DNA from: Akkermansia muciniphila
GTDB lineage: Bacteria; Verrucomicrobiota; Verrucomicrobiia; Opitutales; Opitutaceae
Reading direction: 5' to 3'
DNA: 64,000 nt
Assembly: GCA_945888375.1 (NCBI GenBank)
Contig: CAMCZZ010000010.1
Coordinates: 1 to 64,000, forward strand
Shown in pieces: positions 26,702-35,968 of the stretch (positions are counted from its first letter, which is position 1; every line of letters starts with the position of its first letter). Made by a program: the position numbers and the translations under genes. The notes beneath the pieces are model-generated. The model was not told where the DNA came from, made no database searches, and saw only the letters and a list, made by a program, of their open reading frames with translations.

Positions 26702-27800
26702 GCGATCGAATTCGATGCTCAATATCTTCCGACAGATTATACGATTCAGACAGAAAACGGGAAAGACGGTTTTCTTGCTGGGACCGGTGGGCGAAGCGCA
26801 CGGAGACGTGCTTAAACAGAAGTTCTTTTTTCCCGAGGCCGCCTTTAAGCGCATAAAGGGCGCCCTGGGTTTCCTTGACGCCTTTACCTCATCCTCGGTG
26901 ATTCTCTACAAGGGCGTTTCGGCTCCGTTTGCCCTTCGCGTTCGGGGCCTTTCTTATAATTGCTCCGAGATCAACAACCCGGGCGAAGGTTGGGACTGGA
27001 TCTATGCCGCCGCGGCTGCGGGAAACCATCGTGTGGATCGGGAGCGCGCTAGGGAAAATTTTGAAAGACTCAGGGATCGAATCGCCGCCAGAGATTCCTC
27101 CGCGATTGTTTACGGCACCGGCCCAAGTCTTTCCTCACCGCACATTCCTGCGCCATCCGACTGCATTCGGATCGTGTGCAATACCGCGGGCAAAGATCCG
27201 AATCTTTGGGAACGGCTAAGCCCAGATGTGATTGTCGCGGGTGATGGAATCTACCATTTTGGACCGTCGCGTTTCGCGGAATCTTTTCGCCGGGATCTCA
27301 AGTTACGCTTGGCAGAGCGGCCCGCCTTCTTTGCTTATCCATCCGCATTTGATTATATTGTTCAGCGCGAGTTTCAATCGTTTCGTGATCTTTTGATCCC
27401 TTTGGATATCGGTAACGCGGCGTCACTTACGAGTTTGAGAGAAACCTTCACCTTGCCTCCAGTCGACAACGTGCTGAATCTGCTCCTGCTGCCGATGGCG
27501 TGCGCGCTTTCCAAACGTGTGAAGCTGTGGGGATTTGACGGCCGAGCCCCGGGAGACAAGGACTTCTGGAAGAATTCGAGCGCCCATTTTTATAGCGAGC
27601 ACGTCGATGAGCTCAAGGCGCTCCATCCGGCCTTTTTTTCCGCCAAGATTCCGAAAGGCTCGGAAAACAGCTATGTGAAAGCCGTCCATGGAGAAGTCCT
27701 CGAAACCCTTTTGAGCCAAGCCGAGGGAAGCGGTTGGGAATTCGAGATGCTCCATCCAACCTACACCGAAACGCTTCTTAAGAGATACCGAGGTGAATAA
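26688..27800 (+). CDS. MptE-like (DUF115) protein, possible glycosyltransferase
   Basis: 370 residues from the ATG at 26688, which overlaps the SDR gene by 14 bases; an ATG at 26715 gives 361. A Rossmann-like segment with SAIVYGTGPSLSSP resembles the NGPSL motif of MptE/DUF115 proteins and of some CMP-sialate-dependent transferases (GT42). It is followed by PDVIVAGDGIYHFG and VKLWGFDGRAP, which are also in the family's style. Next to a CMP-sugar synthetase, a role in transferring the CMP-activated sugar is plausible but unproven. Nothing suggests membrane insertion. Confidence 0.6.
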   Translation: MTPYKRSNSMLNIFRQIIRFRQKTGKTVFLLGPVGEAHGDVLKQKFFFPEAAFKRIKGALGFLDAFTSSSVILYKGVSAPFALRVRGLSYNCSEINNPGEGWDWIYAAAAAGNHRVDRERARENFERLRDRIAARDSSAIVYGTGPSLSSPHIPAPSDCIRIVCNTAGKDPNLWERLSPDVIVAGDGIYHFGPSRFAESFRRDLKLRLAERPAFFAYPSAFDYIVQREFQSFRDLLIPLDIGNAASLTSLRETFTLPPVDNVLNLLLLPMACALSKRVKLWGFDGRAPGDKDFWKNSSAHFYSEHVDELKALHPAFFSAKIPKGSENSYVKAVHGEVLETLLSQAEGSGWEFEMLHPTYTETLLKRYRGE

Positions 27801-27802
27801 TC

Positions 27803-29146
27803 ATGAAGCCATTTTCCAAAAACGTGCAACCCGGTCGGTCGTATTTAATCATTTTCGGATTCGCATGGTCCTTTGTTGTCGTGATTGGCCATCTAAAAGC
27901 ACTCGTTGGCCTAAATCCGTTCCCAATGCTCGGAACGTTAATCATTTCTATCTGGCTAACCGGCTTCTTCGGCGGCGTTCTTGTCTCCTCAAACTCAGGT
28001 AAGCCAATACTGGCTCCGGCCCAAAGAAGTCTCCTACCCCCTTCCGGTGCGTTCATGGACTTGTTGATTTTTGGAATGTTTGTCTTTGCTTTCATCGGTC
28101 ACTTTGTTTGGAATCGCTATGCGGCTGATACCTCTGGAATGTCTCTTGCCGAAGTTCGCTCAAATCGGCTTGCAACCATGGAGACCTCTCGGCCGACCGC
28201 AGTAAATTATCTATTTTATCTCGCGGATTTATCACTCTATCTTGGTGTTATAGGGTGCGTCGCCCTAAAGCTTAAACGTTTGACTCGCGTAGGTTGTGGA
28301 CTCGTTTTCATGGTAATTGCGGTGGTGATTTTTAGGAAGACTGGTTCCAGGTTCCCATTTATCTCAATTTTTTCACTTATTGCAGCGTCGTATCTTATCT
28401 TCCACGCAGAGCTCATCTTTCGGAAACTCCGGTCTCATGTTGCCGCAGCGGTCTTGTTGGTCATCTTGATGTTTTCAGTGAATTCGATCTTGAACATTAT
28501 CCGCTTTGAGGGAGGCGCTCAGGGGCGCGAAGCGGGCCTGTATGAGGTGAAAGGTGGGTTTATTCTCGAGAAGTTTGGCGTTATCGATACCATCTCGCCG
28601 TTGAACGCCGCGTTTGGTCTCCTTGACGAATATACAGGTAATGTTGTCAATTATTTTGAATCTTATGTGACTGAGAATAATTTAGATCCGCAAAACGGCC
28701 GTTTTTTGTTTCGGTTTATTTTTCAGCGTTTTGGCGCCTTCGACTGGTTTGAAATTAAGGCTGCATCCGACGACGTATTATACGCAATCGGCATTACCTA
28801 CAATGTTTGGTGCACAGGATTACGTGAAATCTGGGTCGACTTTGGCTGGGCAACGCTGGCAACAGGGCCGCTACTTGGCATCGCTGTAACTCGTGCGTAT
28901 AGAAAGCGTCACGTTTCCAGCGGTTCCGGAGTTCTCGCGGCACTTCTTTGCGCTTGGCTGCTTTTCTCTCCTTTTACGAGCATCCACAAAAATATAGGAT
29001 TCGAGTTAGGTTTGTATGCCGGCCTAGTGATTATGGTAGTCGAACGCATTTGTGGTCGTTCGCTTTTGGATTTTACCTCTGGGGGCACCTTCCTTAATTA
29101 TACAGACCAACCGCGCTTCAAGTCGGTTTACTCAAAAACAAAATGA
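27803..29146 (+). CDS. Oligosaccharide repeat-unit polymerase (Wzy-like)
   Basis: A 447-residue integral membrane protein with about 10-12 hydrophobic segments and one longer polar loop between roughly residues 235 and 335, the pattern of O-antigen/EPS polymerases. Sequence motifs in this family are not conserved, so the call rests on topology and position between the flippase and glycosyltransferase genes. The DNA is AT-richer than the flanks. The stop overlaps the next start (ATGA). Confidence 0.7.
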   Translation: MKPFSKNVQPGRSYLIIFGFAWSFVVVIGHLKALVGLNPFPMLGTLIISIWLTGFFGGVLVSSNSGKPILAPAQRSLLPPSGAFMDLLIFGMFVFAFIGHFVWNRYAADTSGMSLAEVRSNRLATMETSRPTAVNYLFYLADLSLYLGVIGCVALKLKRLTRVGCGLVFMVIAVVIFRKTGSRFPFISIFSLIAASYLIFHAELIFRKLRSHVAAAVLLVILMFSVNSILNIIRFEGGAQGREAGLYEVKGGFILEKFGVIDTISPLNAAFGLLDEYTGNVVNYFESYVTENNLDPQNGRFLFRFIFQRFGAFDWFEIKAASDDVLYAIGITYNVWCTGLREIWVDFGWATLATGPLLGIAVTRAYRKRHVSSGSGVLAALLCAWLLFSPFTSIHKNIGFELGLYAGLVIMVVERICGRSLLDFTSGGTFLNYTDQPRFKSVYSKTK

Positions 29147-30204
29147 AGGTGTTATACGATCATCAAGCCTTCGTCCTTCAGTCAAACGGAGGGATTTCGC
29201 GCTATATTGTTGAAGTGGCTTCTCGAATCAAGGCCTTTGAATTGGCTGAGGTCACGGTTTTTGGTGGCTTGCATGTTAACAATCACTTGAGATACGCCGA
29301 AAAATCTATTTCTCCTTTTGGTTTTTATTTCAATCGTCCATGGCGTGGTCAGCGACTTATAAATGATCTTATTTGGAATCTCGGGGCCCTTTCTGCATCT
29401 GCAGACATCTATCACGCCACCTATTACCATCCTTTGACGCCGCCACGCGGAGCAAAGGTATTTTTAACGGTTCATGATTTAATTGATGAGAAATTTAGAA
29501 GGGATGATCCTCGTTACGTAAGTCTACTAAAGAGAAAAGCTAAGGTAATCTCTGACTCTGACTTTATACTTTGTAATTCAAATTCGACCAGAAGAGACCT
29601 GCTCGACTATTATCAAGTCAGCGCCGAAAAGGTAGGCGTCACCCATCTTGCTGCTTCCGAGGTGTTTCGCCCGGCTCGCCCGGATACGGAAAGAAGGAAT
29701 TTTCTGCTTTTTGTTGGAAGTAGGGCAAGTTACAAGAACTACACATTGCTCCGGCAGGCCTACGAATCTTTCGATTTTCTTTACAAGGAATACGAAATAT
29801 TGTGCTTTGGCGGAGGTCCGTTAGTCGCAAATGAAATTCCTTGTAGGGGCGTGGCAAGGCATATGACTGGTAATGACGAGGATCTTGCGCGATTATATAA
29901 TGAGGCCGCCGTTTTCGTTTATCCCTCAATTTATGAGGGCTTCGGTATCCCTGTCCTCGAGGCATTGAGGTGTAATTGCCCCGTTGTCAGCGGTTCGACG
30001 AGTTCACTGCCGGAGGTCGGAGGCAATTTTGTAAATTATTTCGACTGCATGTCGATTGAATCGTTGGCTGAGGTCTTGGAGTCGGTGCTAAAGTTGGGTA
30101 ACGCCGCAACGATGAACGACGGTTTATTCGATTGGACGAACTCATTCTCGTGGGACGCCTGTGCGAAGGCTACGACTGTGTTTTATCGAAAGGTGCTTTC
30201 TTGA
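29143..30204 (+). CDS. Family 4 glycosyltransferase
   Basis: 353 residues of a GT-B enzyme. N-terminal QSNGGISRYIVEVASRI is the GG-x-SRY acceptor-domain start. The C-terminal nucleotide-sugar domain has GSRASYKNYTLL and YPSIYEGFGIPVLEALRC with the E-x7-E motif, then SGSTSSLPEVGG. It has no membrane segment. The start overlaps the polymerase gene and its stop overlaps the next start, within a run of four-base overlaps that implies one transcript. Confidence 0.9.
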   Translation: MKVLYDHQAFVLQSNGGISRYIVEVASRIKAFELAEVTVFGGLHVNNHLRYAEKSISPFGFYFNRPWRGQRLINDLIWNLGALSASADIYHATYYHPLTPPRGAKVFLTVHDLIDEKFRRDDPRYVSLLKRKAKVISDSDFILCNSNSTRRDLLDYYQVSAEKVGVTHLAASEVFRPARPDTERRNFLLFVGSRASYKNYTLLRQAYESFDFLYKEYEILCFGGGPLVANEIPCRGVARHMTGNDEDLARLYNEAAVFVYPSIYEGFGIPVLEALRCNCPVVSGSTSSLPEVGGNFVNYFDCMSIESLAEVLESVLKLGNAATMNDGLFDWTNSFSWDACAKATTVFYRKVLS

Positions 30205-30971
30205 AACTTCTTATAATAGTGCCGACGCTGGGACGCGCGCCAACTCTTGGGAATACTATTGAGTCCATCAGGCAGAATTGTGGCGGGACCTATCGGATCT
30301 CGTTGGTGTGTCCAGGACAAGAGACCCAGCGCCTTAGTTTGCTCTATCCTGACCTCACGATTGTTGCGGACAGTGGTGGTGGGTTGTATTCAGCGCTTAA
30401 TGAAGCGATCAATCAGACACAAGCAGATTGGAGCCATTTCACATATATTAATGATGATGATCTTTTGCTATCTGGGTTTGGAGACTTGGTGGGACGTGAC
30501 GTGGATATCGCTTATGGAAAATGCATGATTCACAGCCGCAGATCCAACGCCCTCTGGTTTCCGCTTGAGCGCAATCCTAAAGCTGTGCCTGTTCTTTTCG
30601 TTTATGGTGTGACCGGAATACAGCAACCAGGAACAATTTTTTCAAAGCATGTCTGGATTGGGTGTGGGCCTTTTGATGTGCGATTGCGTTTGAATGCGGA
30701 TATGTATTTTATACTCTTAGCCTGTAGTTCGGCGAGAAGCTACTATGTGTCTCATGGAGAGGTTGCGGCATTCACCTTTACGCCGGGCCAGCTGTCTTCA
30801 AATCGGGTGCGAGTCGATGATGAGAATCGACTAATCCTCGAGAGGTTAAGTCTTCGGAAAACCCTCAGTTCACGTTATTGTCTCCTACGGTTTCGTTTAT
30901 CAAATTTCAGTTTGTATTTTAAACGGGCACTTGCCGGAGTTGTTTTGCAGCGGAGCTTTTACTACGAATGA
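30201..30971 (+). CDS. Family 2 glycosyltransferase
   Basis: 256 residues. The GT-A start KLLIIVPTLGRAPTLGNTIESI is followed by SGGGLYSALNEAINQ and the metal motif TYINDDDLLLSG. The start is set at TTG 30201, which overlaps the previous stop (TTGA) and has AGGTG five bases upstream. The alternative upstream ATG would add 23 residues antithetical to the family start and lie inside the previous gene. Confidence 0.82.
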   Translation: MKLLIIVPTLGRAPTLGNTIESIRQNCGGTYRISLVCPGQETQRLSLLYPDLTIVADSGGGLYSALNEAINQTQADWSHFTYINDDDLLLSGFGDLVGRDVDIAYGKCMIHSRRSNALWFPLERNPKAVPVLFVYGVTGIQQPGTIFSKHVWIGCGPFDVRLRLNADMYFILLACSSARSYYVSHGEVAAFTFTPGQLSSNRVRVDDENRLILERLSLRKTLSSRYCLLRFRLSNFSLYFKRALAGVVLQRSFYYE

Positions 30972-31456
30972 AAAGCACTCAATATACGCTTCTTAAAGAT
31001 GACCTCATCAGGCTTAGGTCGATTTCCATCGACCGGAGCTCTTTTTTACTTTCACTAATTGATGTGGGTTTTATAAGCGTATTCTTTTATCGATGTTTCC
31101 GGGCATGGCGCCTTTCTGCATTAAATCTGACTGTCCTACGCGCTTTTTTGGAAAAACTAGTTGAACTTTTTTTGAAGGTCCATTTGCCGTCGGGACTTGA
31201 TTGCGGAGGTGGTTTGGTGCTTATTCATGGCCATGGGACTATTATCAATAGCAAGGCTAGGATTGGCGAAAACGCTACAATATACCATCGCGTCACGGTT
31301 GGAGTCCGTTTCCCGGGTGACCAGTGTCCTGTTCTTGGGAACAATGTCGTCTTGGCATCCGGTTGCGGCGTGTTCGGCCCGGTGGTTTTGGCTGATAACA
31401 CCATAGTAAAGGCCAATCAGATTCTGGCTCCTAGGAACTTTGATGAGTCAAAATGA
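30968..31456 (+). CDS. Hexapeptide-repeat acetyltransferase (serine-acetyltransferase-like)
   Basis: 162 residues. The C-terminal half has left-handed beta-helix hexapeptides: GLVLIHGHGTIINSKARIG, NATIYHRVTVG and PVLGNNVVLASGCGVFGPV. The helical N-terminus with FYRCFRAWRL resembles WcaB/CysE-type O-acetyltransferases. It probably adds acetyl groups to a sugar in the polymer. Part of the overlapping gene run. Confidence 0.82.
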   Translation: MKSTQYTLLKDDLIRLRSISIDRSSFLLSLIDVGFISVFFYRCFRAWRLSALNLTVLRAFLEKLVELFLKVHLPSGLDCGGGLVLIHGHGTIINSKARIGENATIYHRVTVGVRFPGDQCPVLGNNVVLASGCGVFGPVVLADNTIVKANQILAPRNFDESK

Positions 31457-32598
31457 ACGATATGTATTTGCTTCACATAGTTGAGAACCTTGCAGGTTCG
31501 CATGGCGGTTCGACAAGTGCGGCCTTTGCGATTGCGAATCTTCCGTGCCGTAGATTGAGACCCATGATTCTAGGTCTAGACTTTGGCGGGAAGATTACCT
31601 CATATGTTAGTCCTGATCTTGTAGTTAAGCGTGTAACTGCGCGACCGGGTAAACTCGGCAAGTTTTTGGGTATGGTAAAGTTGGTCTCATGGGTCATCTT
31701 CAACCGGCACAGGATTGGAGTCATCGAATTTCATAACGTGTTCAATCCGCTGTTTCTGGTGGGCGGGGCAATATCCATTCTCCTTAGCATTCCCGTAGTG
31801 CTGAATCCCCATAACTCGCTAGATGAGTGGGATCTTCGGAAGCGTTATTGGCTGAAGCGATTAATTGGGTATCTTCACTTAGGCTCTCTGCTATCCTCCT
31901 GTGCGCTAGTTCGGTGTGCAACGCGCCGGGAGCAGCAGCGGCTAGTGTCATTTGGTTATAAAACCCGAATAACGTGGGCGTTACTTCCGATCGCAGTCGA
32001 GTCTGGGGTCCATACATCGCAAATGGTCAAAGGTCCGGGATTGAGGGTTTTGTTTTGTTCGAGGATTGATCGAAAAAAGAGAGTCGACCTTATACTACGG
32101 GCTGTGTCGATTACAATTCAACGCGGCACGAGGGTCGAGTTGACAGTGGCAGGCACTGGCGATACGGACTACATGGCGGAAATGTTCAAGTTAGCGGATA
32201 ACCTCGGAATTGGGACATTAGTTCAATGGGTCGGGTTCGTCAGTGGAGTTGAGAAATCGAAGCAATTTCAATGTGCCGACGTTTTTATTCTCCCATCTTT
32301 GTATGAAAATTTCGGAATTGTTGTTATTGAGGCGATTTGCAATGGCCTTCGTCCGGTGCTGACTCCAAACGTCTTCATTGCGGACCATTTACCGGTAGAT
32401 TGCCGGGCTTTAATAATCTCTGACGTCGAAGGTTTGGTCAAGGTGTTAGAGGATGTAAATTTGGATAGAGCGCTTGGGAGGTTGCCGCCTTCCGCGACGG
32501 AAAGCGTCAGAGACTTGCTTTTTGGTGGGGCAGGAGCAGAAAGAATTCTTGGGCTTTATGACGGTTTGCTTGATGAGGTCCAGAAGGAGACTATATGA
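31453..32598 (+). CDS. Glycosyltransferase, GT-B fold (family 4-like)
   Basis: 381 residues. The acceptor domain opens with HIVENLAGSHGGSTSAAFAI. The nucleotide-sugar domain has VLFCSRIDRKKRVDLILRAV, then LPSLYENFGIVVIEAICNG with the E-x7-E motif. A short hydrophobic stretch near residues 95-115 may associate with the membrane, as in many such enzymes. It overlaps its neighbours by four bases on both sides. Confidence 0.87.
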   Translation: MNDMYLLHIVENLAGSHGGSTSAAFAIANLPCRRLRPMILGLDFGGKITSYVSPDLVVKRVTARPGKLGKFLGMVKLVSWVIFNRHRIGVIEFHNVFNPLFLVGGAISILLSIPVVLNPHNSLDEWDLRKRYWLKRLIGYLHLGSLLSSCALVRCATRREQQRLVSFGYKTRITWALLPIAVESGVHTSQMVKGPGLRVLFCSRIDRKKRVDLILRAVSITIQRGTRVELTVAGTGDTDYMAEMFKLADNLGIGTLVQWVGFVSGVEKSKQFQCADVFILPSLYENFGIVVIEAICNGLRPVLTPNVFIADHLPVDCRALIISDVEGLVKVLEDVNLDRALGRLPPSATESVRDLLFGGAGAERILGLYDGLLDEVQKETI

Positions 32599-33557
32599 AA
32601 GAGGCAGTCGCTATCACCGGGGCATCAGGGTTTTTGGGGAAGAATCTGTTGAGCGTCATCGACGCTTTGAAGATGACGCGCTTTGCATCGGATAAAATCG
32701 GAGAACCTTCGACTGGGGTGGAGTCGGTGGATCTTACCCAACGGAGCGACTTAAAAAGTTGGCTGGATCGAGGTTCGCCTACGGTGATTGTTCACTTGGG
32801 CGCGCGAACCGACTTGGTGGGCCGGACGCTTGAGGACTATGCCGCCAACACGGTGGGAGTGGAGAATCTTTTATCCGCCGCCCGTTCTTTACCAAATCTT
32901 AGGCGCGTCATCTTCGCCTCGAGTCGAATGGTCTGTCGCATTGATGACATACCCACGTCGTATGAGCACTATTCGCCGCCCAATCCCTATGGGGCAAGCA
33001 AGGTTCAAGGAGAACGTCTGGTGAAGTCGGCGGATTTACCGTTCGAGTGGGTGATTGTGAGGCCTACTTCCATTTGGGGCCCGGGCTTCGGTATTCCTTA
33101 TCGCAACTTCTTCGATCAGGTGCGGAAACGCAGATATTTTCACCAAGCGGGATACAATCCTCTCAAATCGTTTGGTTATGTCGAAAACACGGTGTTTCAG
33201 TTAATGAAGTTAATCGAGGCTCCAGCGCAGCAAGTCAACCGCCACACTTTTTACTTGGGCGATTACGCCCCGATAGTGGTTCGGCAGTGGGCGAACGAGA
33301 TTCATCGGGCATTCGGGCTTCCCGGCAAGATCATCGAGGTTCCGATCGGCGTTTTGCGAGTATCCGCCAAAGTTGGGGATGTGGTTAACCGGATTTCGGG
33401 TCGGGACAAGGCTCCCCTGACGACGTTCCGGCTTCAGAATCTGATCACAAACATGGTTTACCCTCAACTCTCCGAACTCGAAGCGGTTACCGGGCCCTTG
33501 CCGTTTGGTTGGCGGGAGGGAACGGCAAAGACTGTTGAATGGCTAAAGTCGGCATAA
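32595..33557 (+). CDS. NAD-dependent sugar epimerase/dehydratase
   Basis: 320 residues of the extended SDR family. The cofactor loop is ITGASGFLGKNLLS; the active site has FASSRMVCR (Ser region) and NPYGASKVQGE (Tyr-x3-Lys). It resembles GalE/RmlD-type nucleotide-sugar epimerases. The exact sugar cannot be told from sequence. It is the second-last gene of the polysaccharide run. Confidence 0.87.
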   Translation: MKEAVAITGASGFLGKNLLSVIDALKMTRFASDKIGEPSTGVESVDLTQRSDLKSWLDRGSPTVIVHLGARTDLVGRTLEDYAANTVGVENLLSAARSLPNLRRVIFASSRMVCRIDDIPTSYEHYSPPNPYGASKVQGERLVKSADLPFEWVIVRPTSIWGPGFGIPYRNFFDQVRKRRYFHQAGYNPLKSFGYVENTVFQLMKLIEAPAQQVNRHTFYLGDYAPIVVRQWANEIHRAFGLPGKIIEVPIGVLRVSAKVGDVVNRISGRDKAPLTTFRLQNLITNMVYPQLSELEAVTGPLPFGWREGTAKTVEWLKSA

Positions 33558-33572
33558 AACAACGATTATTCT

Positions 33573-34979
33573 ATGTTTGCTTATCGTCAGCGTGGATTGG
33601 TCTCTTTGCATGCGATGGCCGTTACGGTCATCGTAACCGCGGTATTGCCGCTTTACGCCGAGGTTTTGCCCGTATTGCCCCGCGTAAGGCTCGATAAGGC
33701 GGTGGATCTTTTGCCCTACGTAGTGGTGACATTCCTTGCTATGTTGGTGAGTAGCTCGGCGATTAAACAATACACGGGGAGCCTGCACATACTCGGTTTC
33801 GCCGGCGCGGTGGGTCTGGCCGCCCGTCAGGTATCGCACGTGGCGGCGGCGGTCTTCGCGGTGGTGTTTGTCCTGAAGGACCAGGCGATCAGCCGTCTCT
33901 TTCTGGCCACTTTTCTGCTCATGGCGTTTGTGCTGTTGATATATCTTCATGCCAATCTGCCTGCCATGCTTTCTCGTTTGCTTTTCCCCGAGCGCGCCAA
34001 GCTGCCCACCATCTTTGTGGGAACCGGGGCTAGCATGGAGGACATAGACAGTTGGGTGAGCTCACGGGGTCACATCGGCATCCGGCCAATCGGCGTTTTG
34101 TGCGACGAGCCTGCGTCCCGCGTGGATAACGTTCTGGCCCCGCATTTGGGTAGAGTGGATGCTTTGGCACGGGTTCTCAAGGAGATGGAAATAGCCCAAG
34201 TGATCCTGCTAGACTGGCACATGCCCAATGAGCGGATTGAATCGATTGTTGAGCTATGTGAGCAAGAGGGGGTGCGTTTCCTGATCCATAATAATTATGC
34301 CGCAAGGTTCGCGCGCCAGATGACCCCGGTTGAGGAAGGGGGGCGTCATTTTCTTGTTTTGCAGACGGAACCCCTTGAAGACCCGATCAACGGCGCGCTC
34401 AAACGCGCGCTGGATATCTCGATCGCCTTGCCGGTTTGTGTATTTGTGCTTCCCTCTTTGTGTCTTATCGTCTGGCTAATGCAGAGGCTCCAGGCACCGG
34501 GTCCGCTGTTTTTTAATCGGCCCAGAGGCGGGCGCAACCGGCAGCCCTTCAACATGTTTAAGTTTCGGTCGATGTATGCCACCGATCACGACATCAATCA
34601 GCAGGCGACACGTGGCGATTCCAGGGTCTTCCCCTTTGGTCAATTTATGAGGAAGGCGAGTTTGGATGAATTTCCGCAGTTTTATAACGTGCTACGCGGA
34701 GACATGAGCGTCGTGGGCCCTCGCCCTCACCTGCCGAAGCACGACGAGGAATTCAGTAGGATAACTCGCACCTACCACGGTCGATCCTTTGTGAAGCCGG
34801 GTATCACCGGTCTTGCGCAAATTCGGGGATACCGTGGAGAGATCACCGAGCCACATAAACTTCACCGTCGCGTCTATTGGGATCTCTATTACGTTTCCCG
34901 ATGGTCTCTTTGGCTGGATATTCGCATAATCATCACGACTGGCTGGCATGTTTTTTTCCCGCCGGATAGCGCCTACTAA
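33573..34979 (+). CDS. Polyprenyl-phosphate glycosylphosphotransferase (WbaP/EpsE-type)
   Basis: 468 residues. The initiating enzyme that loads the first sugar phosphate onto undecaprenyl phosphate. Four to five membrane segments fill the first 135 residues, followed by a Rossmann-like (CoA-binding-like) middle region. The C-terminal bacterial sugar-transferase domain has LKRALDISIALPVCVF (membrane re-entrant helix), FNMFKFRSMYA, FMRKASLDEFPQF, VVGPRPHLPKHD and KPGITGLAQIRGY. All are standard. It ends the long rightward operon. Confidence 0.94.
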   Translation: MFAYRQRGLVSLHAMAVTVIVTAVLPLYAEVLPVLPRVRLDKAVDLLPYVVVTFLAMLVSSSAIKQYTGSLHILGFAGAVGLAARQVSHVAAAVFAVVFVLKDQAISRLFLATFLLMAFVLLIYLHANLPAMLSRLLFPERAKLPTIFVGTGASMEDIDSWVSSRGHIGIRPIGVLCDEPASRVDNVLAPHLGRVDALARVLKEMEIAQVILLDWHMPNERIESIVELCEQEGVRFLIHNNYAARFARQMTPVEEGGRHFLVLQTEPLEDPINGALKRALDISIALPVCVFVLPSLCLIVWLMQRLQAPGPLFFNRPRGGRNRQPFNMFKFRSMYATDHDINQQATRGDSRVFPFGQFMRKASLDEFPQFYNVLRGDMSVVGPRPHLPKHDEEFSRITRTYHGRSFVKPGITGLAQIRGYRGEITEPHKLHRRVYWDLYYVSRWSLWLDIRIIITTGWHVFFPPDSAY

Positions 34980-35004
34980 TACCATACACCCCAAGCTATC
35001 AGAC

Positions 35005-35090
35005 TTTAAACACGGATGGCGCAAATGGGCACAGATCCATACAAAGTCCTTTTTATCCGTGACATCCGTGATATACGTGGTCGAAAAATC
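35005..35090. repeat. Degenerate member of the ACGGAT repeat family
   Basis: About 85 bases with inverted ends: AACACGGATGGC at the left and GTGACATCCGTGATATACGTGG at the right. The motif is like the ends of the two better-conserved copies, though the centre differs. A separate hairpin at 35109-35128 (ATACCAA/TTGGTAT) may be a weak bidirectional terminator between the converging genes. Confidence 0.5.
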
Positions 35091-35177
35091 TGGCTGATGG
35101 AGAGTCTAGATACCAAAGAGGCTTGGTATAAGAGCCTAGCGGTTTTATCCTCCGAGCGTCGGTGATACCGGTGTCGA

Positions 35178-35876
35178 TTAAAGCTCGCTTATTGGTTTAT
35201 TTATGGGCCAGGGAATTTTAGCGAATAGATGGGGAATGATTTCGCCGTGCTGAAAGGTGGAAAGCGGGCGGTTGGAGGAAAGCCGTATAAAGAATTGCTC
35301 CTCACGTTGGTTAAGTCCCTTGCAAAAAAGGTCGGACAGGGCGGCATGCCAGGGCGGATTCGAGCCGGTGTCGTAGCTCTTCGACTCATCGCCGACCAAG
35401 TGCCAAAACCACACGTGCTCCGGGGCGCCATTCGCCATAAAAATTCGGCTCTCGCCAGTGGGAATTTCGTTTCCCGAAGTGGTATTCAATCCTGTGACCT
35501 TTGCTTCGGCTTCTTTTTTCCAACCTGCGCCCACCCAGCAGACGTCGGGCGTGTGAGTGGCCACCAGACGGTGCGACATTTTTCCTGGCGTCCAATAGGC
35601 AATATAGACGGAAATACGGTCTCCGTCGGTGCTTGTATATTCAACAAAAGTCCCATCGTCGAAATTGAGTAGTTCCCCTACAGCCTGTTTTAACTCCTCG
35701 GATTCAGCGATGGGTTTTTCCTTAATGGACCAGCCTGCGGGGGACGGAGGCAGCAAGTCGCTCACTCTAGCGGTAAACCTCGCCTCGGGGATTTGGGATG
35801 ATCCATAAAGGATTAGCCCCGAGGCGGCGATCAAGAGAGCGAAGCAGGTGGGTATGGTGGCGCGTTTGAGTTTCAC
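35178..35876 (-). CDS. EpsI-like exosortase-associated protein (orphan)
   Basis: 232 residues with one N-terminal membrane segment (about 8-26) and a periplasmic EpsI/methanolan-type domain. The family signature is seen in THTPDVCWVGAGWKKE (Cys113). Usually this domain is fused to or next to an exosortase; no exosortase or PEP-CTERM protein is in the window. Transcribed toward the polysaccharide operon, so it may still serve the same exopolysaccharide. GTG start at 35876. Confidence 0.75.
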   Translation of the reverse strand: MKLKRATIPTCFALLIAASGLILYGSSQIPEARFTARVSDLLPPSPAGWSIKEKPIAESEELKQAVGELLNFDDGTFVEYTSTDGDRISVYIAYWTPGKMSHRLVATHTPDVCWVGAGWKKEAEAKVTGLNTTSGNEIPTGESRIFMANGAPEHVWFWHLVGDESKSYDTGSNPPWHAALSDLFCKGLNQREEQFFIRLSSNRPLSTFQHGEIIPHLFAKIPWPINKPISEL

Positions 35877-35968
35877 GGCGGAATGGTAAAGAGGTGTGTG
35901 CGGGCGGATTTATTAGACCGATTGATTGAGAAAGTCGGCTACTTTATAAGTTCCTTAAATCCAGCTTT

